This document shows, one piece after another, positions 6,008 through 14,261 of a stretch of DNA of 28,306 nt. The DNA lies in IMG/VR virus record IMGVR_UViG_3300020456_000187, positions 1 through 28,306 of that record; one strand, 5' to 3'. The stretch comes from a virus. The translations under genes were made by a program, and so were the position numbers. Position 1 is the stretch's first letter. Every line of letters starts with the position of its first letter. The notes beneath the pieces were generated by a model. The model was not told the origin of the DNA. It did no database searches and saw nothing but the letters and a program-made list of their open reading frames with translations.

Positions 6008-6769
6008 ATGCCAGAGAAAACTATAATAGCTTGGACTGATCACACTTTTAACCCTTGGATGGGATGCGTCAAAGTCTCGGCAGGATGTGCTAACTGCTAC
6101 GCTGAGAAGTTGACAACAGACCGGATGGGATTGAGGTTATGGGGCAAGGACTCTAGCCGCAAGGTTACTGTAACACCTTGGAAGAACGTCAAGACATGGA
6201 ACAACGCTGCTAAGAGAGACGGAGTACAAAGAAAAGTTTTTTGTGCGTCACTGTGTGATGTCTTTGAAGATCATCCTACTGCCAACGCCACACGTCCTAA
6301 GCTATGGGAACTTGTTAGGGAGTGCCAGAATCTTGACTGGCAGATACTGACAAAGAGACCAGAGAGAATCAGAGACAACTTGCCTGAGTCGTGGGGTGAT
6401 GAAGGTTGGAGCAACGTATGGTTAGGCACTAGCGTAGAGGACATGCGAGTGGCTGAACGTGTTGACCATCTTAGAGACATACCTGCTGTAGTTAGGTTTA
6501 TCTCTTATGAGCCAGCGATAGGACCGTTGGACGACTTAGACATTAGTGGCATAGACTGGATCATATACGGTGGAGAGTCAGGACCGGGATACAGACCAGA
6601 GAATAAAGACTGGGCTAGAGTTATGCACAAGAAGTGCATTGAGTCTGAGGTTGCTTTTTTTCACAAGCAGTCGTCAGGTTATCGCACTGAGTTAGGTATA
6701 GAGCTAGACGGCAAGATTGTCCGTGAGTACCCGACACCACGCCGAGTGAGTAACGCAACTTTATTCTGA
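6008..6769 (+). CDS. Phage Gp37/Gp68 family protein (DUF5131), three-Cys radical-SAM-like
   Basis: The start at 6008 is set by GGAGGA (5995-6000) seven bases upstream. An in-frame ATG at 5954 lies inside the promoter and adds 18 unconserved residues. The 253-residue product carries the family signature near its N-terminus, TFNPWMGC, then SAGCANCYAE, with Cys20, Cys27 and Cys30 placed as if to hold an iron-sulfur cluster. The rest follows the family pattern: VFCASLCDVFED, WQILTKRPER, VWLGTSVED, RFISYEPAIGP and WIIYGGESG. This family has a radical-SAM-like barrel, and no reaction that I know of is established for it. It may act on nucleic acid, with a methyltransferase-like neighbour upstream as possible partner. 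Confidence 0.88.
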   Translation: MPEKTIIAWTDHTFNPWMGCVKVSAGCANCYAEKLTTDRMGLRLWGKDSSRKVTVTPWKNVKTWNNAAKRDGVQRKVFCASLCDVFEDHPTANATRPKLWELVRECQNLDWQILTKRPERIRDNLPESWGDEGWSNVWLGTSVEDMRVAERVDHLRDIPAVVRFISYEPAIGPLDDLDISGIDWIIYGGESGPGYRPENKDWARVMHKKCIESEVAFFHKQSSGYRTELGIELDGKIVREYPTPRRVSNATLF

Positions 6770-6777
6770 GGAAACTT

Positions 6778-7302
6778 ATGGGTAAAAGAGGACCTAAGCC
6801 ACAGCCTTCAATTATTAAGTACATCAGAGGCAACCCGAGCAAAGAGGCTTTGCCTACTGATGAACCTACTCCAGATTTATTACCCATAAGAGTTCAGCCA
6901 CCTGAGTGGCTTGAAGGCAGAGCCGTTGAAGTATGGCACAAGTCGGTAGAGCGTCTGTCGAACATGAGAGTTTTGACTGAAGCAGATGTACCGGCAGTGG
7001 CTAGGTATTGTGTAGAGACAACCCTATATCTTGCATGCTATGAGAAAGTAAAGACAGCCGGTGAGGAGTACATACACTGGGAGCCTGATCCAAACAGGAC
7101 TGACGGCAAGCTGAGGATTAAATATACTCAAGTTGCGCCGTGGGCTACTCAGATGAATCGTCATCACGCTAACATGCTACAGATCGAACGAGAGTTTGGC
7201 ATGACTCCGAGTAGTCGAACACAAATCTCTACAGGTATAGAAAAGCAAGATGACCCGATTAGAGCGTTTGCCAAAAAACGAAGCGATAGAGCAGGGGCTT
7301 GA
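6778..7302 (+). CDS. terS: Terminase small subunit, P27 family
   Basis: The protein has 174 residues. The N-terminus MGKRGPKPQP and IRGNPSKE, the PPEWLEG segment and the helical body (AVEVWHKSVERL, then LTEADVPAVARYC) are the hallmarks of P27-type small terminase subunits. These bind the phage DNA packaging site and hand it to the large subunit. The region up to about residue 110 contains an inserted polar loop (EEYIHWEPDP). The C-terminus PSSRTQI is also typical. GAGGAAA eight bases or so upstream of the ATG can serve as ribosome binding site. It overlaps the large subunit gene by 53 bases. Confidence 0.88.
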   Translation: MGKRGPKPQPSIIKYIRGNPSKEALPTDEPTPDLLPIRVQPPEWLEGRAVEVWHKSVERLSNMRVLTEADVPAVARYCVETTLYLACYEKVKTAGEEYIHWEPDPNRTDGKLRIKYTQVAPWATQMNRHHANMLQIEREFGMTPSSRTQISTGIEKQDDPIRAFAKKRSDRAGA

Positions 7303-8854
7303 GTACTACTTCAATGAAGACAGGGCGTTGCACGTCACTGAGTTCTTTGAAAGTTGGTTGAGGCACAGCAAAGGCAGGTTTGCCGGAAAGCCTTTTGAGT
7401 TGCTACCTTGGCAGCGTAACATGCTTGAAGAACTGTTCGGATGGGTCACGGTTGACTCAGAGCTACGTCGGTATCGAATGGCATACGTGTCGACGGCGAA
7501 GAAGTCAGGCAAGAGCACTCTGTTGGCAGGCATCGGTTTATACATGCTAGTTGGTGACGGTGAACCGGGATGCGAAGTATACGGTGCAGCGAGTGACCGT
7601 GAACAAGCAGCACTGGTTTATAGAGAAGCCGCGTCTATGGTTCGTGCTTCGCCTTTTCTTTCACAGAGTCTTGAAGTTGTAGACTCTAGAAAAACTATAG
7701 CGTATAAGTCTGAGTCATCATTCTATAGAGTCTTATCAGCCGACGCTTTCAGAGCAGAAGGATTAAATATCCACGCTTTATTATTTGATGAGCTACATGC
7801 ACAAAGATCGCGGGAATTGTTTGATAGTTTGCGTTACGGTGGAGCGGCAAGAGAGCAGCCACTTCTATGCTCGATAACAACAGCAGGTTATGACCGCAAC
7901 TCGATATGCTGGGAACAGTATTCATACGCAAAGTCGGTGCTAGAAGACTGGACGTATGACCCGTCGTTCTTTGCCTGCATATATGAAGCAGAAGAGTCAG
8001 ACGACTGGACTGACAAGGAAGTGTGGCCGAAGGCAAACCCGTCTTGGAACGTCACGATAAACCCAAAGACGTTTGCTACTGACTGCAAAGAGGCACAAGT
8101 ATCTAACACGAAAGAGAACGCATTCAAACGATACCGTCTGAATATGTGGACGCAATCAGACACACGTTGGATAAAGTCTGAAGCGTGGACGGCATGCTCT
8201 AGTGGACCGCCTGCAAGTCTTGAGGGTCGAGAGTGTTGGTGTGGTCTTGACTTGGCAACGACATACGATACGTCTGCATTCGTTGCGGTGTTCCCTGCAC
8301 CTGATGGTACATACGACGTACTGTGTAAGTTTTGGATACCGGGTGACAATGCACTAGACCGAGAAAAACGTGATCGAGTACCGTATACAAGATGGGCTGA
8401 CGAAGAAGAGAACGGGCTGACGATGACTGACGGAAATGTTACGGACTACGATATAGTGAGGAGAGACATAAACGAGTTCTCGAAGGTCTATAATATAAGA
8501 CAAATAGCTATTGACCGTTGGAATGCAACTCAGCTGTCGATTCAACTGCAAGGGGATGGCCTTGAGGTGGTAGGATTCGGGCAGGGGTTTGGCTCGATGT
8601 CTGCACCGAGCAAACTTTTAGAGAATTTGATTGCCTCAGGCAAGTTGAGACATGGAAACAATAAGATACTAAACTGGATGGTTGGAAACTGCAGCGTCAA
8701 GGTGGACGCTTCAGGTAACATGAAACCTATAAAACCTAAAGCTGGTTCACCCGAACGTATTGACGGCGTAGTGAGTCTAGTGATGGCACTCGGTGCGCAC
8801 AGTAGCGAAAGACCCGAAGGCGAAACTCCACAACCTAACATAGTGATGATATGA
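7250..8854 (+). CDS. terL: Terminase large subunit (packaging ATPase and nuclease)
   Basis: The protein has 534 residues. It is the ATP-driven DNA packaging motor and genome-cutting nuclease, acting at the portal vertex. The ATPase half shows FELLPWQRNML, Walker A STAKKSGKST (81-90) and Walker B LLFDE (177-181), followed by a coupling motif region (LLCSITTAG). The nuclease half shows CGLDLATTYDTSA around residue 333, with the first metal-binding Asp, and IAIDRW near 420. Length and order are normal for HK97-type large terminases. The start overlaps the small subunit gene by 53 bases, which is long, and a later start cannot be excluded. It ends with ATGA overlap into the portal gene. Confidence 0.95.
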   Translation: MTRLERLPKNEAIEQGLEYYFNEDRALHVTEFFESWLRHSKGRFAGKPFELLPWQRNMLEELFGWVTVDSELRRYRMAYVSTAKKSGKSTLLAGIGLYMLVGDGEPGCEVYGAASDREQAALVYREAASMVRASPFLSQSLEVVDSRKTIAYKSESSFYRVLSADAFRAEGLNIHALLFDELHAQRSRELFDSLRYGGAAREQPLLCSITTAGYDRNSICWEQYSYAKSVLEDWTYDPSFFACIYEAEESDDWTDKEVWPKANPSWNVTINPKTFATDCKEAQVSNTKENAFKRYRLNMWTQSDTRWIKSEAWTACSSGPPASLEGRECWCGLDLATTYDTSAFVAVFPAPDGTYDVLCKFWIPGDNALDREKRDRVPYTRWADEEENGLTMTDGNVTDYDIVRRDINEFSKVYNIRQIAIDRWNATQLSIQLQGDGLEVVGFGQGFGSMSAPSKLLENLIASGKLRHGNNKILNWMVGNCSVKVDASGNMKPIKPKAGSPERIDGVVSLVMALGAHSSERPEGETPQPNIVMI

Positions 8855-10119
8855 GTGAAGCAACATCAAGCAACAGGATACTCTGGCTACCCGGTTCAGA
8901 GCAAAGGTTTTACGGGTGGGACGAATACACAAACAGTCGCAACGCTTCCGGCGTTAGAGTCGATTCTTCTTCGGCCTTGAAGTCAACTGTAGTGTTAGCC
9001 TGTGCAAGAGTCTTAGCTGAGTCAGTCGCGGGCTTACCTTTGCACTTATACAAGAATGACACAGACGGATCTAAACAGATTGCTCGAGAGCATCCACTAT
9101 ACAAGATACTCCACCAGTCTCCGAATCAATGGCAAACGTCATTTGAGTTTAGAGAGCAAGCCATGCTGCATCTTTGTCTGCACGGTAATTTTTATAGCGA
9201 GATAATACCCGGTGCCACTGGAGCAGTTAGTGAACTTTATCCACTGCACCCTAGTCGCATGAAGGTTGAACGCCTTGAGAACGGACGTCTGAGGTATAAG
9301 TATCGAGAGCAGAACGGTTCTGAAACTCTATACACGCAAGATCAGATCATGCACATTAGATGGATGACAGACGACGGCGTGAATGGAATGGTACCGATTG
9401 AATTAGCTAAGGATGCAATAGGTTTAGCAAGAGCCTGCGAGATACACGGTGCATCGTTCTTTGGTAACGGAGCAAGACCCGGCGTAGTCTTGAAGACTGA
9501 CGGTGAGTTAGCAGCAGACGCGGCTGAACGCCTGAGAGACAACTGGGAAAGAATGCACCGAGGAGTAGACCAGAGTCACAAGACAGCGGTACTCACTGGA
9601 GGCTTAACGCCTGTTGAACTTGGTACTACTAACCAAGAGTCACAGTTTTTAGAAGCACGAAGGTTTCAGGTCGAAGAAGTCTGTAGGCTTTATCGAGTTC
9701 CACCACACTTAGTTGGAGACCTTACCCGTTCGTCGTTCTCTAACATTGAGCAGCAGTCGATGGACTTTGTGCAGCATACTTTGCTGCCATGGTTGCGACG
9801 TTTTGAGTCTGCGATTACTAGAGACTTGATCAGTGACGACACGAAATACTTTGCTGAGTTTGACACGAAAGGTTTGTTGAGAGGCGACGCCGCTGCTAGG
9901 TCGTCGTACTATCAGACCTTATGGAACCTTGGCGTGTTCTCTATCAACGAGATCAGAGCAAGAGAAAACATGAACCCAGTTGAAGGCGGTGACGCAAGGT
10001 TTATTCAACTAAACATGCAAGAGTTAGGCGGCGACCCAGTCGGGCAACCTGAACAACCTCAAGAACCTGTTCAGCCCGAGCCTGAGGAAGAACCTGAAGA
10101 GACAGAGCCTTCGGAATAA
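8851..10119 (+). CDS. Portal protein, HK97 family
   Basis: The protein has 422 residues. It forms the dodecameric ring at the head vertex through which DNA enters and leaves. Recognisable segments are VLACARVLAESVAGLPLHLY, HPLYKILHQSPN, FREQAMLHLCLHGNFYSEI, VEEVCRLYRVPPHLVGDL and SIEQQSMDFVQHTLLPWL-like helices. The end FNEIRARENMNPV-like (SINEIRARENMNPVEGG) is also a portal landmark. The C-terminus is a Glu/Pro-rich disordered tail. It starts inside the terL stop (ATGA at 8851-8854), showing coupled translation. Confidence 0.94.
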   Translation: MSEATSSNRILWLPGSEQRFYGWDEYTNSRNASGVRVDSSSALKSTVVLACARVLAESVAGLPLHLYKNDTDGSKQIAREHPLYKILHQSPNQWQTSFEFREQAMLHLCLHGNFYSEIIPGATGAVSELYPLHPSRMKVERLENGRLRYKYREQNGSETLYTQDQIMHIRWMTDDGVNGMVPIELAKDAIGLARACEIHGASFFGNGARPGVVLKTDGELAADAAERLRDNWERMHRGVDQSHKTAVLTGGLTPVELGTTNQESQFLEARRFQVEEVCRLYRVPPHLVGDLTRSSFSNIEQQSMDFVQHTLLPWLRRFESAITRDLISDDTKYFAEFDTKGLLRGDAAARSSYYQTLWNLGVFSINEIRARENMNPVEGGDARFIQLNMQELGGDPVGQPEQPQEPVQPEPEEEPEETEPSE

Positions 10120-10121
10120 TT

Positions 10122-11144
10122 ATGGGTAAGTACGATCATATAAACTTCAAGCCTCCAGCGGGCGTAAGGAAAGAAGCGGCGAAGGGACTTGAGTGGCGTA
10201 AAGAGTTTGGACGCGGCGGCACTGCTATTGGTGTTGCAAGAGCGAGAGACTTGAAGAACGGTGTAACCATCAGTCCCAGAACAGCTAAAAGGATGAAAGC
10301 CTTTTTTGATAGACATCAAGTAAACAAGAAAGCAGAAGGATGGTCACCCGGTGAGAAAGGTTTTCCGAGCAACGGAAGAATCGCATGGGCTTTATGGGGC
10401 TCAGACGCAGGATGGTCATGGTCTAAGAAACTTGTCAAGCAGATAAACGCAGCAGACGAAAGGAACACTGAGATGCCAGAGAGTATTGAACGCAGAGCTT
10501 TTTTTGATGAAGAGAAGTCAGAGAGTCCACTGCTAAAAGTTGAGAGCCGAGCAGCAGGCGAAGGCGAAGAAGAGACACGCTGGATAGTTGGTTATGCAGC
10601 CAAGTTTAATGTTGACTCGTTAGACATGGGCGAGTTCACTGAGCGTATTGCACCGGGAGCGTTTGGGATTGTTAGCGAGCGTAGAGGTCGCAAGACACCA
10701 TTGGAGACAAGAGCACTTTGGAATCACGACCCTAACTACCCACTAGCGAGATACCCCACGAACCTGAGGATGCACGTCGACGATGTTGGTTTGCGTTACG
10801 AGTTTCCTGTACCTGACACAACATACGGTCGAGACTTGGCGAACAACATTGAGGCAGGCATAGTCCGTGGGTCTTCGTTTAGTTTTGTCGTCGCGAACGG
10901 CGGTGAATCGTGGGACGTAGTAGAGGGCAAGAACGTCAGGATGATTAACTCGATATCAGAACTGTATGACGTTGGACCCGTGACTTATCCTGCGTACCCT
11001 GACGCTACGTCAGGAATAGCAAAAAGATCCTTTGACGAGTTCATGGCAAAGAAGAATGAAGAGTGCGAAGTCAGAAAGAAACTGAAGTCTACTTCGGACG
11101 AAATTAAAGATTTCCTCAGAGACCGTGGTTGTGAAGTCAGGTGA
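10122..11144 (+). CDS. HK97-type prohead protease with an extra N-terminal module
   Basis: The protein has 340 residues, longer than the usual 200 or so. Residues 1-110 form a separate basic module (KYDHINFKPPAGVR, LEWRKEFGRGGTA, GFPSNGRIAWALWG) also seen as a free or fused unit in other phages, with no known function. Residues about 125-330 are the S78 prohead protease: RWIVGYAAKFN, ERIAPGAF, the catalytic His in WNHDPNYPLAR (H202) and the catalytic Ser in GIVRGSSFSF (251 or 252). This enzyme trims scaffold and capsid subunits during head maturation. The C-terminal tail is charged. It starts three bases after the portal stop. Confidence 0.93.
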   Translation: MGKYDHINFKPPAGVRKEAAKGLEWRKEFGRGGTAIGVARARDLKNGVTISPRTAKRMKAFFDRHQVNKKAEGWSPGEKGFPSNGRIAWALWGSDAGWSWSKKLVKQINAADERNTEMPESIERRAFFDEEKSESPLLKVESRAAGEGEEETRWIVGYAAKFNVDSLDMGEFTERIAPGAFGIVSERRGRKTPLETRALWNHDPNYPLARYPTNLRMHVDDVGLRYEFPVPDTTYGRDLANNIEAGIVRGSSFSFVVANGGESWDVVEGKNVRMINSISELYDVGPVTYPAYPDATSGIAKRSFDEFMAKKNEECEVRKKLKSTSDEIKDFLRDRGCEVR

Positions 11145-11295
11145 TAAGTGTCCATCATGCGGCAAAGCTCGGCTTGCTACTATATCTAGCAGGGCTGTCG
11201 GTGAGGTGCAGTTAAGATATTTGAGATGCGGTCGCTGCGGGTACTCTACAAAGTCACTCGTAGAATCGCATTTGATTCGTAGACGTTCTGCATAG
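11131..11295 (+). CDS. Small zinc-ribbon protein (54 aa)
   Basis: A GTG at 11131 (or in-frame GTG 11125) opens 54 codons to TAG 11293-11295. The product has two cysteine pairs, KCPSCGKA and RCGRCGY, about 28 residues apart with a strand-rich stretch between them. This is the layout of a zinc ribbon. The C-terminus is basic (HLIRRRSA). It overlaps the protease gene by 14 bases. Small zinc ribbons sit at this place between protease and capsid genes in various phages, without known role, and DNA or RNA binding is possible. The ribosome binding site is poor, so translation is probably coupled to the protease gene. Confidence 0.6.
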   Translation: MKSGDKCPSCGKARLATISSRAVGEVQLRYLRCGRCGYSTKSLVESHLIRRRSA

Positions 11296-11326
11296 AACAA
11301 AGTTTAAAAGATAACTGGATTAGGTT

Positions 11327-11357
11327 TTGACAGTTTGTTTAAGATAACCCGTATAGT
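11327..11357 (+). promoter_or_regulatory. Probable promoter of the major capsid gene
   Basis: A perfect TTGACA (11327-11332) precedes TATAGT (11352-11357, five of six matches) with a 19-base spacer, longer than ideal. It lies in the 85-base gap before the capsid gene, where a dedicated strong promoter makes sense. The strong terminator at 13217-13250 would close the unit. Confidence 0.5.
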
Positions 11358-11380
11358 CCCGTACACGAAGGAGAAATAGC

Positions 11381-12733
11381 GTGTCATCACAAGTAAAACT
11401 ATTGCTAGACGAATTAGCAGGTGTTCTCGCAGAGATGGGAGCACTTGAAGATATCGCTGAGGAAGGCGAACGATCTGAGCCAATGTCTGAAGAGCAAGAG
11501 GCTAACTTAGAAGAGTTGTCTCAGCGAGCAGACAAACTTCGAGATCGTATTACGTTCCACGAAAAAATTGCAGAGAAAGAGAAGGAGTTGAGAGCAGTTC
11601 TTGAAAGGTCTGCACCCGCTCCAGTCCCTACACCAGTTGAAGAAACGGAGAACGCTGTAGTGGAAAAACGAGAAATGATTATCCCTAAGTCGCATAATAA
11701 CTTGCGAGCGTTTAGCAAACCTGAAGATGCCTATCGTGCTGGAATGCACCTTAAAGGTTTCTTGCTTGGTGACGAAGAAGCTAGACGATGGTGTTTTGAC
11801 CACGGCGTAGAGAGCCGTGCACAAGGATCTTCAACTAACGCACTTGGTGGTGTGTTGGTTGCTGACGAGATGAGCAACGAGATCATCCGACTTGTCGAGG
11901 CATTTGGTGCTTTTCCAGCCAATGCACGACGCATGCCAATGTCTAGTGAGCATATGGTCATCGCGCGTCGTACTGGTGGACTAACAGCCCGGGCTGTTGG
12001 GGAGAACACTGAGATCTCTACTACTGATGTGAACTTTGACAACGTGCAGTTGACTGCGAAGATTTGGGGCATTGCCAACCGAATCCCGAACTCACTGTTA
12101 GAAGACAGCATCATTGATCTTGCCGATGTAATGGCAGTTGAAATTGCACAGGCTTTTGCCGAAGCATTTGACAACGCCGGTTTCATTGGCGATGCCTCCA
12201 GTACATACCATGGGGTAACTGGTGTAACAACCAAGATTGCAGACGGCAATCACTCGGCCTCAGTGTCAACAGCAGCCAGTGGCAACAGTACCTTCGGTAC
12301 TCTTGACCTGTCTGACTTTACTAACGCTGTAGCCAAGCTACCACTATACGCTCGACGTAATGCAAAGTGGTACGTATCACCAGCAGGATACGGTTCTTCG
12401 ATGCTTCGACTTATGGCAGCAGCCGGTGGTAACACCAAGGGCGATGTCGCAAGTGGTTACGCAGAGCAGTTCTTAGGCTATCCGGTTGTCATGGCACATC
12501 CGATGGAAAGTAACCTGACTGGCACAACAGGCAACATCGCTTGCTTGTTTGGCGACCTGTCGCAAGCTGCTACGTTTGGAGAACGACGTAATGTCTCTAT
12601 CCGAACAGCTAGTGAGCGTTACATTGAGTATGATCAGACTCTCACGTTTGCAACTACTCGGAATGCTATCGTAGTTCATGACCTTGGCGACACGTCAAAG
12701 GCAGGACCACTTATCGGACTCAAGTTTGCTTAA
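11381..12733 (+). CDS. Major capsid protein, HK97 fold
   Basis: The protein has 450 residues and starts at GTG 11381, seven bases after AAGGAG (11368-11373). Residues 1-80 are an acidic coiled coil (LLLDELAGVLAEMGALE, QRADKLRDRITFHEK), matching the scaffolding delta domain of HK97 that the protease removes. After a proline linker (APAPVPTPVEE), the mature subunit begins around residue 145 with the familiar SSTNALGGVLVADEMSNEI. Further landmarks are GENTEIS, AKIWGIANRIPNSLLEDS, FIGDASSTYHGVTG, ARRNAKWYVSPAGYG and FLGYPVVMAHPM. It assembles the icosahedral shell. The exact cleavage site cannot be placed. It appears to have its own promoter and, with the next gene, its own terminator. Confidence 0.95.
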   Translation: MSSQVKLLLDELAGVLAEMGALEDIAEEGERSEPMSEEQEANLEELSQRADKLRDRITFHEKIAEKEKELRAVLERSAPAPVPTPVEETENAVVEKREMIIPKSHNNLRAFSKPEDAYRAGMHLKGFLLGDEEARRWCFDHGVESRAQGSSTNALGGVLVADEMSNEIIRLVEAFGAFPANARRMPMSSEHMVIARRTGGLTARAVGENTEISTTDVNFDNVQLTAKIWGIANRIPNSLLEDSIIDLADVMAVEIAQAFAEAFDNAGFIGDASSTYHGVTGVTTKIADGNHSASVSTAASGNSTFGTLDLSDFTNAVAKLPLYARRNAKWYVSPAGYGSSMLRLMAAAGGNTKGDVASGYAEQFLGYPVVMAHPMESNLTGTTGNIACLFGDLSQAATFGERRNVSIRTASERYIEYDQTLTFATTRNAIVVHDLGDTSKAGPLIGLKFA

Positions 12734-12760
12734 TCACCTCAAGGAAATGGAGTAAAACAA

Positions 12761-13192
12761 GTGAATCAACTTGAAAACACTAAGACCGTAGCTACGGTCA
12801 TTGACGGCACTGACATTAGCCTTGCGGTAGATACCAAAGGTTTTGTGAAAGCGTCGATTGATGTTGTCTTTGAACCAGTAGGAAGTGGCGGTGACGTTTC
12901 TAATCCTATTGCTTCAGCACTCGCACTACAGCAGAGTGACACGAACGGGTCATATGCAGACCTCTCTGGTTTTGTTGGAGGCACAGACTTTACAGTGCCA
13001 ACACCAGCCGGTGAGGACACAGTCGAATCAGTACGATTTGACGTTGACCTCCGTGGCAAGAAACGGTACTTGCACGTTGACGGCACAAAAGCCGCATCGG
13101 GTGGAGTTGCCGTAGTTGTTAGACTTGGTCGTGCAGAGCAAGGACCAAACACAGCAGCAGAGAAGGGTGTAGACGTAGCGGTATCCGGCTAA
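12761..13192 (+). CDS. Probable head decoration or accessory head protein
   Basis: The protein has 143 residues and starts at GTG 12761, eight bases after GGAG (12749-12752). It is acidic and entirely beta-like, with VDTKGFVKASIDVVFEPV, ALALQQSDTNGSYADLSGF, VRFDVDLRGKKRYLHVDGT and a C-terminal NTAAEKG. Proteins of this size and type often follow the capsid gene in environmental phages and are abundant virion components. A shell-binding or stabilising role is my inference. It shares the capsid promoter and is followed directly by a strong terminator, so it should be made in amounts like the capsid protein. No catalytic motif is visible. Confidence 0.6.
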   Translation: MNQLENTKTVATVIDGTDISLAVDTKGFVKASIDVVFEPVGSGGDVSNPIASALALQQSDTNGSYADLSGFVGGTDFTVPTPAGEDTVESVRFDVDLRGKKRYLHVDGTKAASGGVAVVVRLGRAEQGPNTAAEKGVDVAVSG

Positions 13193-13216
13193 TCATACCG
13201 CTTAGGATAAGCAGGG

Positions 13217-13250
13217 ACGGCAGGCCGGATAACTCCGGTCTGCCGTTTTT
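13217..13250 (+). terminator. Strong rho-independent terminator after the capsid genes
   Basis: Arms ACGGCAGGCCGG (13217-13228) and CCGGTCTGCCGT (13235-13246) pair over 12 positions with one G-T wobble around a 6-base loop (ATAACT). Five T residues end the structure (13246-13250). It separates the capsid/decoration pair from the connector genes. Confidence 0.9.
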
Positions 13251-13268
13251 CTTAGGAGGCGAATGTTG

Positions 13269-13874
13269 ATGCGCTATAGATCACTAAACAAAACAGTCGA
13301 GCCAACCTTAGAGCCTGTAACGCTTGCAGAAGCTAAGAAGCATTTACGTGTTGAGCATGATGACGACGACACAGTTGTATCTGAGTGCATAAAAGCAGCA
13401 CGCGAGTGGGTTGAGTCTTACTTAGATGCAACAGTCATGCTGACAAAATGGGAGATGACAACGGATCACTTCCCTACAGAGATACGTTTACCTAAGCCGC
13501 CGATGTCGAAGGACAGCAGTTATCAAACGGTCACTGTAACGTACATGAATGACAGCGGAGTGGTAACTACTTTGCCTACCGATGAGTACCGCGTAGACAG
13601 AAACGCAGTACCCGGTGTTATTAGACCTCCATACTCAAGGTCATGGCCAGCATACAGAGCGGACTATAACTCTATCACGATAACGTGGTACGCAGGTTAT
13701 GCCACGACGGTTGATGATGTACCGCGTGTTATAAGAAGTGCAATCCTGATGCTTATGACCAACTATTACGAAAACAGAAATGCCATGATAGTTGGACAGG
13801 GTATAGTCGGAATGAAACTGGAGTACGGCTTAGTTAGTTTGCTTGACTCGATCAAATGGGGTTCATACACATGA
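13269..13874 (+). CDS. Head-tail connector protein, gp6-like
   Basis: I take ATG 13269 as the start because AGGAGG (13254-13259) is nine bases upstream. An ATG at 13263 would be only three bases away. The product, about 201 residues, begins with the family pattern EPVTLAEAKKHLRVEHDDDD followed by helices (CIKAAREWVESYLD). It then has a beta-rich insertion (VTVTYMND, EYRVDRNAVPG, TITWYAGYA) and ends with PRVIRSAILMLMTNYYENR. This is the gp6-like ring protein that sits under the portal and begins the neck. The strong terminator lies just upstream, so expression depends on readthrough or on a promoter I cannot see. Confidence 0.85.
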   Translation: MRYRSLNKTVEPTLEPVTLAEAKKHLRVEHDDDDTVVSECIKAAREWVESYLDATVMLTKWEMTTDHFPTEIRLPKPPMSKDSSYQTVTVTYMNDSGVVTTLPTDEYRVDRNAVPGVIRPPYSRSWPAYRADYNSITITWYAGYATTVDDVPRVIRSAILMLMTNYYENRNAMIVGQGIVGMKLEYGLVSLLDSIKWGSYT

Positions 13875-14260
13875 GCATAAACGGTCGCTTGAATGTCGAT
13901 GCTTTGGTACATGACGCAACGACAGGAAGCATGAAGGTATTAGATTTAGATAGCAGCGAGTCCATCGGAACGAAGGCAGCGTTAGTAACTGGCACTGCAA
14001 CAGCAGGAGGTCTTGCTGTTGACCCTGAGGACACGGGTTACTTAGACAGCAGTGGTAATGAAGTCACGTTTACGTCTGTGTCTGTCATTGTTGTATTTAG
14101 TAACAGCGAAACAAGCAGCGTCAGGGTTATGGGTCAGCTTACATCCGTACATGCAGCAGCAGGCAAGTGTGCTGTAGCGTACTTACCTGCGACTCACGGC
14201 AGTAGCGATTTTACTGTTATAGGAGATGACGCCTTTTCACTTCTTATGATCGGTGAGTGA
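13871..14260 (+). CDS. Unknown virion-type protein between connector and adaptor genes (129 aa)
   Basis: The start at 13871 overlaps the connector stop as ATGA. An ATG at 13856 would give a longer overlap without a better ribosome site. The 129-residue product is small, acidic and beta-rich (STGLMKV-like N-terminal strands, then TFTSVSVIVVFSNSETSSVRV and FTVIGDDAFSLLMIG), with no catalytic motif. Position within the neck genes suggests a head-tail joining or minor head protein. No family is recognised. Confidence 0.55.
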   Translation: MSINGRLNVDALVHDATTGSMKVLDLDSSESIGTKAALVTGTATAGGLAVDPEDTGYLDSSGNEVTFTSVSVIVVFSNSETSSVRVMGQLTSVHAAAGKCAVAYLPATHGSSDFTVIGDDAFSLLMIGE

Positions 14261-14261
14261 G

